Assembly: GCA_946478675.1 (NCBI GenBank)
Contig: CAMLEF010000107.1
Coordinates: 1 to 12,281, forward strand
Length of the DNA stretch: 12,281 nucleotides
Direction of reading: 5' to 3'
DNA from: an uncultured Flavobacteriales bacterium
GTDB lineage: Bacteria; Bacteroidota; Bacteroidia; Palsa-965
Within the stretch, counting starts at the first letter, position 1. The number at the start of each line of letters is the position of its first letter. Made by a program: the position numbers and the translations under genes. Below the pieces are notes generated by a model. That model was not told where the DNA came from. It was given only the letters and a program-made list of their open reading frames with translations, and made no database searches. Shown piece after piece: positions 1 to 5,729 of the stretch.

Positions 1-2529
1 GGTGCTGCCGAGGTTCACATCCGTCATCGTCGTGTCGATCAGCGGCGCGTCGGCGGTGATGCGGAACGAAATGCCGTAGAGGCTGTCGACCGGAAGCGTG
101 GTGCGGCCTAAGCGGATGTCGACGGTGACGAGCGTCTGCAATCCGACCGTATCGTAATTCGCCACGAGGTACAGGTCCGGTGCGGAAGCGATGTGCTGCT
201 CCGGTGCGCCGAGGCGGAACGGGTGCGTGTTGCTGTAGTTGAGCGCGATCGGCAGCGTGTCGTTCACGTCGATGATGCCGTTGCCGTCAGCGTCGGCGTG
301 CTTGTAGTTGCAGTTGGTGAAATTCTGCGGCCAGTCGTTCATCGGTTGCGCATACCAGAGCGGCGTTGCATTCGGACGCGTGGCGCCGGTAGCTCCGTAG
401 CCGAGACCGATGTGCAGCGCATCCGCCATGTTCGCCGTAAGGTCATAGTTGCAATCGCCCGGCCACACATTGCCTGCCGCTACGTTGCACGAATCGATCA
501 CCGTAAACATACTCGTGAGCGCGCTGCAGGTCGGGTAGAGCGCGATGCCGATGTACGTGCCGGGCTGCGTCACCTGCAACGTTTGCGATTGAATATTGAG
601 TATCGTAGTGTTGCCGGCGGTGTCGGTGTAAAACTGCCACATGTAGTTGGTGGCGCCCGGACCGAAATCCAGCGTCACCGGCTGACCGTTACAGGTGTAA
701 GTCGTGTCGTTGTGAAAGTAGTAGGCGCTCACGGTTACGGAATCGATCGCCACGCAATTGTTTGCTGCGTCTACCATCGTTACCGTGTAGGTTTGATTCA
801 CGACGCCCGTTACCACGGAAGGATTTTGAATGTTCGGATTGTCGAGGCCATACGAAGGCGCCCAGGAGAATGTGTAGTTGCCGGGGGAAGCGGGCGTTGC
901 ATGCAGCTGTCCCTGCTGCTGGCAGAACGTCGTGTCGTTACCGGCATTGACGCTGCAGGCAAACGTGAAGCAGGAATCAATCACCGTGAACATGCTGGTG
1001 AGCGAGCCGCAGGTGGGAAAGGTTCCGCCGGCGTAATACGTTCCCGCTGCATTGGCGACATACGTTTGCGTTTGCTGGTTGATCGGGCTATTGTTGCCCG
1101 ATGGATCGGTGTAGCTCATCCACGTATAGAACGAGCCGCCCGGACCGAGATCGAGCGTGACACCGTTGTTGCAGCGGTAGCTTGTGTCGAGATAAACGTA
1201 ATACGCAGAAACGAGCACCGTATCTGTCGCCATGCAATTGTTGGCGGTGTCGAACATCGTTACGACGTACTGCTGGTTGCTCACGCCTTGCGTAACGGTG
1301 GGATCCTGGCTGTTCGGATCATCGAGGCCCGTGGATGGTGACCAGCTGTAGAGGTAATTGCCGGGTGTTCCCGGAGTAGCGTGCAGTTGTCCCTGCTGCT
1401 GGCAGAAAGTGGTGTCGTTGCCGGCGGAGACGGAGCAGGAATTGCTGAACGTGTTGATGTAGATTTTAAAACCGGCGTTGGTAGTCACGGAATCGTCGGC
1501 CACATACACTTTGTTGTTGTCATCGATAATGTCAACGATATGCGAAAGTGCGGAAGCCGGGTAAGTTTCCGGTGTCCAGGTGAGACCTCCGTCAACGGTT
1601 TTATAAAATGCAGGTCCGTTTGCCGATGGGCTTCCCCCTGCATAACCGATCAGGCTATTGAGGAAAAATATTTTACCATACAGGATGCCCGGTACTGAAG
1701 AAAGCGGTGTCCAGGTTTGTCCGCCGTCTATCGTCTTCATGATCTTCACGCCGGGCCAGGAAGAATCGGCGAGGGCAAAGCCGACATTCGGAGAAATGAA
1801 AGAGAGGTCGCGCCAGCTTAAGTTCCCGGTTTCGTTATACGCCACATTCCAGGTGCTGCCGCCGTCCGTGGTGTGCATGATGTGGTTCCCGCTTGCCGTG
1901 CATCCATTCGTGTTGGTGGTCATAACGAGCTTTCGGCCGCCGGTTGTGGAAGGCGGTTCTACGATTGGGGTTACGGTCCAGCTTTGACCACCGTCCGTGG
2001 TATGATGAAATTTTTCATACTGCGTTCCATTGCGTGAAATGGCAAACGCTTCCATTGGCGAACTAAAATACAGGTCGTCGAATTCGTTATACGGATTGGA
2101 AGTATAAGCATACCAGAGACTCCACGTGTTCCCGGCATCTGCTGATTTGAGGAGGACGCTGGAACCAAAACTGCTTGACAAATCCCGAGCTCCGATGTTG
2201 AGGTATACGGTGTCCGGGCCGGTAACCTCCACATTTAATATCCCGCCCAAAATAATATAGGAGCCAACAGTATCAGGAAGCATGATCGAGTCCCAGGTTA
2301 CGCCGCCATCGAGGGTGCGGAATAAGCAGGCAACGCCAGGCCCGTAGTTGTTGTTAACATGCGGAGATCGGTACCCGCCGGCAAAACCGGTGTTGCCGTA
2401 GTAATCGATGTGCTGTACATGATAGTTGGAACTGTTCTCGAACAATTGCGTCGTCCACTGCGCCCGTGCCGATATGCCGGTCAGCACCAGGAGCAGGAAA
2501 AGAATCAGGGGTCGTGTATGCCGTTTCAT
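1..2529 (-). CDS. Large secreted protein: Asp-box propeller, tandem modules and dockerin-like loops (3' end outside window)
   Basis: An open frame of 843 codons reads from the ATG at 2529 to the left edge with no stop, so the C-terminus is missing. Residues 1-23 are a signal peptide (basic start, Leu-rich core, ARA before Gln24). Residues ~24-355 carry six Asp boxes of the form T-x-D-G-G-x-T-W near 71, 128, 176, 219, 265 and 310. This is the hallmark of Ycf48/BNR/sortilin-like beta-propellers. Residues 365-520 and 525-681 are two copies of a Cys-containing, PKD/Ig-like module that begins with a shared AGNDTTFCQQQGQLHATP block. Two calcium-loop motifs follow (D692-D703 and D746-D757), then a beta-rich segment from ~785. 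The protein is probably exported, and a T9SS sorting domain may lie beyond the edge; both points are inference. Role unknown: surface adhesion or polymer binding is possible, but no catalytic motif is seen. Confidence 0.9.
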   Translation of the reverse strand, partial: MKRHTRPLILFLLLVLTGISARAQWTTQLFENSSNYHVQHIDYYGNTGFAGGYRSPHVNNNYGPGVACLFRTLDGGVTWDSIMLPDTVGSYIILGGILNVEVTGPDTVYLNIGARDLSSSFGSSVLLKSADAGNTWSLWYAYTSNPYNEFDDLYFSSPMEAFAISRNGTQYEKFHHTTDGGQSWTVTPIVEPPSTTGGRKLVMTTNTNGCTASGNHIMHTTDGGSTWNVAYNETGNLSWRDLSFISPNVGFALADSSWPGVKIMKTIDGGQTWTPLSSVPGILYGKIFFLNSLIGYAGGSPSANGPAFYKTVDGGLTWTPETYPASALSHIVDIIDDNNKVYVADDSVTTNAGFKIYINTFSNSCSVSAGNDTTFCQQQGQLHATPGTPGNYLYSWSPSTGLDDPNSQDPTVTQGVSNQQYVVTMFDTANNCMATDTVLVSAYYVYLDTSYRCNNGVTLDLGPGGSFYTWMSYTDPSGNNSPINQQTQTYVANAAGTYYAGGTFPTCGSLTSMFTVIDSCFTFACSVNAGNDTTFCQQQGQLHATPASPGNYTFSWAPSYGLDNPNIQNPSVVTGVVNQTYTVTMVDAANNCVAIDSVTVSAYYFHNDTTYTCNGQPVTLDFGPGATNYMWQFYTDTAGNTTILNIQSQTLQVTQPGTYIGIALYPTCSALTSMFTVIDSCNVAAGNVWPGDCNYDLTANMADALHIGLGYGATGATRPNATPLWYAQPMNDWPQNFTNCNYKHADADGNGIIDVNDTLPIALNYSNTHPFRLGAPEQHIASAPDLYLVANYDTVGLQTLVTVDIRLGRTTLPVDSLYGISFRITADAPLIDTTMTDVNLGST
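487..1437 (-). repeat. Two tandem in-gene copies of a ~157-residue module (period 480 bp)
   Basis: Copy 1 spans 1437-970 (residues 365-520) and copy 2 spans 957-487 (residues 525-681). Both begin with Cys, Ser, Val, run through NDTTFCQQQGQLHATP, and end with SLTSMFTVIDSC or ALTSMFTVIDSC. DNA identity is high at the module start (1374-1427 compared with 894-947) and lower in the middle. This indicates an internal duplication that has since diverged. Confidence 0.9.
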
Positions 2530-2572
2530 GGTCATATGTGTTTGTGTGTTGCCTGGATACATTCTCACGATA

Positions 2573-2580
2573 CAAACGTA
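2573..2580 (-). promoter_or_regulatory. Bacteroidota -7 box for the left-edge secreted protein gene
   Basis: The minus strand reads TACGTTTG, an exact match to TAnnTTTG, 43 bases upstream of the ATG at 2529. The nearest upstream TTG (2609-2607) is 26 bases away, longer than the usual 17-23, so the -33 element is poor. Confidence 0.5.
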
Positions 2581-2616
2581 GGCCGGGACTTGCCGGGAAA
2601 AAAGTACAAAATATTG

Positions 2617-2701
2617 AATTTGTCGGAACGATATGTTTTAAAACGGATTTGAAATGCATATTGAATTATATTTGAAATGGCTATAATTTGTCGGAACAAT
2701 A
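2617..2701 (+). repeat. 17-bp direct repeat pair (AATTTGTCGGAACRATA) around the promoter of the TTG-start gene
   Basis: Copies lie at 2617-2633 and 2685-2701 and differ at one base (G or A at the R). They are 68 bp apart start to start. The downstream copy ends four bases before the TTG start codon and sits just after the -7 box. The upstream copy lies before it, next to the palindrome GTTTTAAAAC at 2635-2644. The arrangement suits paired operator sites, or a duplicated promoter or leader segment. The repeat is seen directly; its role is inferred. Confidence 0.6.
2648..2674 (+). promoter_or_regulatory. Candidate promoter for the 467-residue protein gene
   Basis: TATATTTG at 2667-2674 matches TAnnTTTG exactly. 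A TTTG lies at 2648-2651, 15 bases before it, slightly closer than usual for a -33 element. Transcription would begin near 2681, giving a leader of about 25 bases before the TTG at 2706. Confidence 0.5.
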
Positions 2702-2705
2702 AAAA

Positions 2706-4109
2706 TTGAAATCATCTAAAATAAACGAGCTGATACGCGCACTCGAACCGGCGGAAGTCCCGCAGGTGCGGCAGCAGCTATCGGCGGCTTCGGGCGAAAA
2801 TGCGGAGAAGCTGCTGCGCCTGTTCGAAATTTTTCTCCCGGTAGCGCGCGAGTCCGGCGTCGATCCCGACAAGAAAGAGACGTTCAAAAAATGTTTTCCC
2901 GGCAAAGCCTACAACGACCAGCTGTACCGTTACCTGCAGAGCGATCTCGTGGCGCGGCTCGAAGCTTTCATCGCGAAAAGAGGTTTTGAACGTGACGATC
3001 GGCTCTACCGCCAGGTGCTCTCGCGGGAGCTGGCGTCGCGGAATGCGGTAAAAGCGTACAACACCTATCGCCTGCGTTTTGAAGAAGAAAAAGAAACGGC
3101 AACAGTGCGCGATGCCGAATGGTTCCGCTATTGTTACGAAGCGGAATTCATTCATCTCGCAAAAGCCACGGCCGACATGAAACGCGACGAACACAGCAAT
3201 ATCGGAAGCGTCGTCAGCTACCTCGACCGGTTTTATCTTGCGCGAAAATTGCAGCTCTGTTGCGAGATCTTCAACGTGCGCAACGTGCTGTCGGTGGAGC
3301 ACAACGTTTTCCTGCTGGAGGAAATTCTCACGCATCTCCGCAACAAAAGCTACAGCGATACGCCCGTCATCCTCATCTACTACCGCATCCTGATGACGCT
3401 GCTCGAAAGCGGGAAGGAAGAGCATTTCCATCAATTGCGGAAACTGCTGACGGAGCACGAAACGGAATTCGATCTGAAAGAGCTGCGCGAGATGTACCAG
3501 TATGTGCTCAACTATTGCATCAAGAAGATCAACCTCGGCGACATCGCCTGGCAGAAAACGCTGTTCGAAACGTTCCGCGTGACGTTAGCGAATAAAGTGC
3601 TGCTGTCGGAAGGTTATCTCTCGCATTGGGATTACAAGAACATCGTTACGATCAGCCTGCGCCAGAAAGAATATGATTGGGCGAAGAAGTTCATCGAACG
3701 TTACCGCAAAGAGCTGCTGCCTGCCGGGCGCGAGAATGCGTACCGCTACAACCTCGCTAACCTCAGCTTCAACACCGGCGATTATTCACGCGCGCTGAAG
3801 CTGCTGCAGGAAGTGGAATTCTCCGACGTGTATTACCAGCTCGACGCGAAATCCATTTTGCTGAAAACGTATTTCGAGCTCGACGATGCGGAACCGTTCT
3901 TTTATCACGCCAGCGCCTTCCGCATTTTCCTGCAGCGCAACAAGCTCATCTCCGATTACCAGCGTACGATCTATCTCAACCTCATCCGTTACACCTCGCA
4001 GCTCCTCCGCGCAGCCGGCGCCCGCAAAAAAATTATGGAGATCCGGAAGAAAGTGGAAGCGAACCGCAACGTCGCCGATTTGAACTGGCTGCTGGGAAAA
4101 TTGATTTGA
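2706..4109 (+). CDS. Hypothetical helical protein with TPR-like C-terminal part, TTG start
   Basis: This 467-residue protein matches no family I can name with confidence. It has no signal peptide or membrane segment, so it is probably cytoplasmic. It is rich in Leu, Glu, Arg, Lys and Tyr, and appears helical throughout. The stretch from ~345 (AYRYNLANLSFNTGDYSRAL) looks like a TPR helix pair, and earlier segments could be degenerate helical repeats, so a scaffold or protein-interaction role is possible. The start is TTG at 2706: an in-frame TAA lies directly upstream at 2700-2702, and the next in-frame ATG is about 155 codons in. The leader is A-rich without a Shine-Dalgarno sequence, as is usual in Bacteroidota. 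The gene is divergent from the left-edge secreted protein gene and converges on the SnoaL-like gene, leaving a 38-base gap. Its upstream region carries the 17-bp direct repeat. Confidence 0.85.
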   Translation: MKSSKINELIRALEPAEVPQVRQQLSAASGENAEKLLRLFEIFLPVARESGVDPDKKETFKKCFPGKAYNDQLYRYLQSDLVARLEAFIAKRGFERDDRLYRQVLSRELASRNAVKAYNTYRLRFEEEKETATVRDAEWFRYCYEAEFIHLAKATADMKRDEHSNIGSVVSYLDRFYLARKLQLCCEIFNVRNVLSVEHNVFLLEEILTHLRNKSYSDTPVILIYYRILMTLLESGKEEHFHQLRKLLTEHETEFDLKELREMYQYVLNYCIKKINLGDIAWQKTLFETFRVTLANKVLLSEGYLSHWDYKNIVTISLRQKEYDWAKKFIERYRKELLPAGRENAYRYNLANLSFNTGDYSRALKLLQEVEFSDVYYQLDAKSILLKTYFELDDAEPFFYHASAFRIFLQRNKLISDYQRTIYLNLIRYTSQLLRAAGARKKIMEIRKKVEANRNVADLNWLLGKLI

Positions 4110-4114
4110 CGCGC

Positions 4115-4142
4115 TCCGCTTCGCTGTGTGCTGATGCCTGCG
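4115..4142 (+). repeat. Intergenic repeat element, left copy (beside SnoaL-like gene)
   Basis: This element of about 28 bp begins TCCGCTTCGC and ends TGTGCTGATGCCTGCG. A close relative lies at 5620-5646, on the other side of the araC/SnoaL pair. It fills almost all of the short convergent gap between the 467-residue protein gene and the SnoaL-like gene. Confidence 0.55.
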
Positions 4143-4147
4143 TTTTG

Positions 4148-4693
4148 CTATTTCGATGGAACGAAACGCTGCGACACAAGGCCGATCTGCTGCAGGAAAC
4201 CGAGCCGGTCGGTTTGCATCCACACGTTCGTCACTTTGCCGTCGCCCAGCTGGTAAATGGCAATGGCCTCGTTGGAGATGAGCTGGTGCGTGGGCGCTAC
4301 CGGGCCGGAGATGGGGCCGTCGAAGGTGTTTTCAAACGTCGCTTTCCAGCTCCAGCGTACTACGACTTTGTCGGCTTCACCGAACAATTCTTCGATACGC
4401 CATTGCAGGCCGGGAAATGCGCGGAGCAGCGGCTTCACGGGCATCACGAATCCGTCGGGACCTTTGTGTCCGCCGGGGCCCACGTACTCTTCCGCAACGT
4501 AATCGGCGAGCCGCGCGTAATCCTGTTTGTTCAGGCAATCTTCGTAGAGATGCCGGACGACTTCTTTGTTTTTCTGAACGTTAAGCATGGTGTCTTCTTT
4601 TTGGAGTGAAACATTTTTTTCCGGCGCGACCGGTGACGTGCAGGCGAGCACACACACGGCGAGCAACAGCGTGATCGGTAACAGCGGTTTCAT
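4148..4693 (-). CDS. SnoaL-like (ester cyclase/polyketide cyclase family) lipoprotein
   Basis: The product has 181 residues. Residues 1-18 are a lipoprotein signal ending in VLAC, with Cys18 as the predicted lipidated residue. The rest (~40-175) resembles SnoaL-like ester cyclases of the NTF2 fold: NKEVVRHLYEDCLNKQDYARL at the start, AFPGLQW-RIEELF in the centre, then VVVRWSWKATFENTF, and IAIYQLGDGKVTNVW near the end. This fold includes enzymes and many proteins of unknown activity, so the substrate cannot be stated. I chose the ATG at 4693 over one 21 bases upstream because it gives a clean signal peptide and because a TAnnTTTG box would overlap the longer start. The araC gene lies 65 bases upstream on the same strand, so co-regulation or control by that regulator is plausible. 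A downstream internal ATG (codon 36) would give a non-exported form, which I consider less likely. Confidence 0.82.
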   Translation of the reverse strand: MKPLLPITLLLAVCVLACTSPVAPEKNVSLQKEDTMLNVQKNKEVVRHLYEDCLNKQDYARLADYVAEEYVGPGGHKGPDGFVMPVKPLLRAFPGLQWRIEELFGEADKVVVRWSWKATFENTFDGPISGPVAPTHQLISNEAIAIYQLGDGKVTNVWMQTDRLGFLQQIGLVSQRFVPSK

Positions 4694-4711
4694 CGTTTGA
4701 TTTTTACAGCG

Positions 4712-4719
4712 CAAAACTA
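4712..4719 (-). promoter_or_regulatory. Candidate -7 box for the SnoaL-like lipoprotein gene
   Basis: The minus strand reads TAGTTTTG, matching TAnnTTTG, 18 bases before the chosen ATG at 4693. No clear TTG lies 17-23 bases upstream. If active, it gives the lipoprotein gene its own transcript with a very short leader. Confidence 0.4.
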
Positions 4720-4758
4720 TCCCGGCGATGGCGCGCGGAATTGTAAAAAATCAGTGAT

Positions 4759-5520
4759 CTACCAATAGCGGGAAGACAGGAAGAATTCGTGCGGAGCGCG
4801 GCCGGTGAACGAGCGGAAGTCGCGGATGAAATGCGACTGGTCGAAATAGCCGCCGAGATAGGCGAGACGGGTGAGTGAAAGTTCCGGCGTGTAACGCGAC
4901 AGCATTTCGCGAAAACGCACTGTGGCCGCAAAGCGTTTGGGAGAAGCGCCCACGTGGCTGCGGAACTTTTTTTCGAACGCATCCTGGCTGAGGCAGGCGG
5001 ATTGCGCCAGTGCCGTGATGCTGATGTCGCCGCCGGTGCTGCGGATTTGCGCTATAGCCGAACGGATGCGCAGATCGGGTTGTGAAAGGCGCAGCTTTGA
5101 AAGAAAAAACCGTTCGGCGAAAGCGATGCGTTGTGCGTCGTGTTGCGCGGTGGCCAGCTGCGTTTCGAGGTCGCGGATTTCCTGCGGTGCAAAAATCTGG
5201 TCGAGCGGAACGCTGGCATTGAACAGCTCGTGCATCGGCAAACGCGTGAATGCCGCCGCGCCGCCATCGTGGAATTGAACGAGAAGCATGGCGCTTTCTT
5301 TCGCGTAGCTGACTTCGCGCGCCGAACGCCGCAGCCCCGTGATCACCGACAACGGCAGCTGCTCACCGGCCTGCTCCACTTCGCCGCGCAAACGGAAAGC
5401 CGCCACCAGCGACGTGTCGGGCAACAGCAGGTTTTGCATGCCGTCGCCGCTCCCGAGAAGGAGGAACGATTTGATGAAGGATTTCAGCGCATCACACGGA
5501 CTATAGCGCACAGCTTTCAT
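4759..5520 (-). CDS. AraC-family transcriptional regulator
   Basis: The product has 253 residues. The C-terminal third is an AraC/XylS DNA-binding domain with two helix-turn-helix units: ~166-198 (ISITALAQSACLSQDAFEKK, then a GASPKRF linker) and ~215-246 (LTRLAYLGGYFDQSHFIRDF, then FTGRAPHEF). The pattern GYFDQSHFIRDFRSFTG-x-x-P is the classical family signature. The N-terminal ~110 residues (YSPCDALKSFIKSF, then LLPDTSLVAAFRL and GLRRSAREVSY) resemble the sensor region seen with DUF6597-type AraC proteins of Bacteroidota; the ligand is unknown. The start ATG at 5520 gives the expected N-terminus. The SnoaL-like lipoprotein gene follows 65 bases downstream on the same strand and is the most likely target or partner. 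A 14-bp perfect palindrome lies 46 bases upstream of the start. Confidence 0.93.
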   Translation of the reverse strand: MKAVRYSPCDALKSFIKSFLLLGSGDGMQNLLLPDTSLVAAFRLRGEVEQAGEQLPLSVITGLRRSAREVSYAKESAMLLVQFHDGGAAAFTRLPMHELFNASVPLDQIFAPQEIRDLETQLATAQHDAQRIAFAERFFLSKLRLSQPDLRIRSAIAQIRSTGGDISITALAQSACLSQDAFEKKFRSHVGASPKRFAATVRFREMLSRYTPELSLTRLAYLGGYFDQSHFIRDFRSFTGRAPHEFFLSSRYW

Positions 5521-5525
5521 ACCGT

Positions 5526-5533
5526 CAAAGCTA
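5526..5533 (-). promoter_or_regulatory. Candidate -7 box directly upstream of araC
   Basis: The minus strand reads TAGCTTTG, matching TAnnTTTG, only five bases before the start codon at 5520. If used, the transcript would be leaderless or nearly so. No good -33 element is seen. Confidence 0.4.
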
Positions 5534-5566
5534 AAACAGATTTCCCCCGTGCTGTATTGGATTTGA

Positions 5567-5580
5567 TGATAGGCCTATCA
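5567..5580. promoter_or_regulatory. 14-bp perfect palindrome (TGATAGGCCTATCA), possible operator
   Basis: The sequence equals its own reverse complement and lies between the divergent araC and purD genes, 46 bases upstream of the araC start. There is no T-run next to it, so it is not a terminator. A dimeric regulator site is one possible use. Confidence 0.4.
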
Positions 5581-5594
5581 ATGTTTTGCCGGGT

Positions 5595-5646
5595 TCCGCT
5601 TCGCGATGTTCTGTTTGATTCCGCCTTGCTATGTGCTGATGCCCGC
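5595..5646 (+). repeat. Intergenic repeat elements, right copies (between araC and purD)
   Basis: Two successive variants lie here. 5595-5618 begins TCCGCTTCGCGATGT, and 5620-5646 begins TCCGCCTTGCTATGTGCTGA and ends TGCCCGCG. Both resemble the element at 4115-4142. The segment ATGTGCTGATG (5631-5641) is also nearly complementary to the CATTAGCACAT units that follow at 5691-5701, so the region could fold back on itself. Confidence 0.5.
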
Positions 5647-5687
5647 GCAATGATGGCGATGTGAATGACTATTGATAATTTTCATTG

Positions 5688-5719
5688 GCACATTAGCACA
5701 TTAGCACATTAGCAAATTA
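5688..5719 (+). repeat. Four tandem 8-bp units (GCACATTA) abutting the purD promoter
   Basis: Units at 5688, 5696 and 5704 are identical. The fourth, at 5712, is GCAAATTA with one change. The last two bases of the array are the TA of the purD -7 box (5718-5725). Confidence 0.85.
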
Positions 5720-5725
5720 CTTTTG
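5718..5725 (+). promoter_or_regulatory. Candidate -7 box of purD
   Basis: TACTTTTG matches TAnnTTTG and ends only four bases before the purD ATG, predicting a leaderless or near-leaderless transcript. No TTG lies at the usual -33 distance; the nearest one upstream is at 5685-5687. Confidence 0.45.
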
Positions 5726-5729
5726 CCCC

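Noticed and set aside
193..1341. Long plus-strand open frame rich in Arg and Val
   Set aside because: It is the antisense of the secreted protein gene, which has a signal peptide, Asp boxes and repeats. The plus-strand product has a low-complexity composition typical of a shadow frame.
4110..4147. Possible terminator between the convergent genes
   Set aside because: No stem longer than four or five pairs followed by a T-run could be found; the gap is filled by the repeat element.
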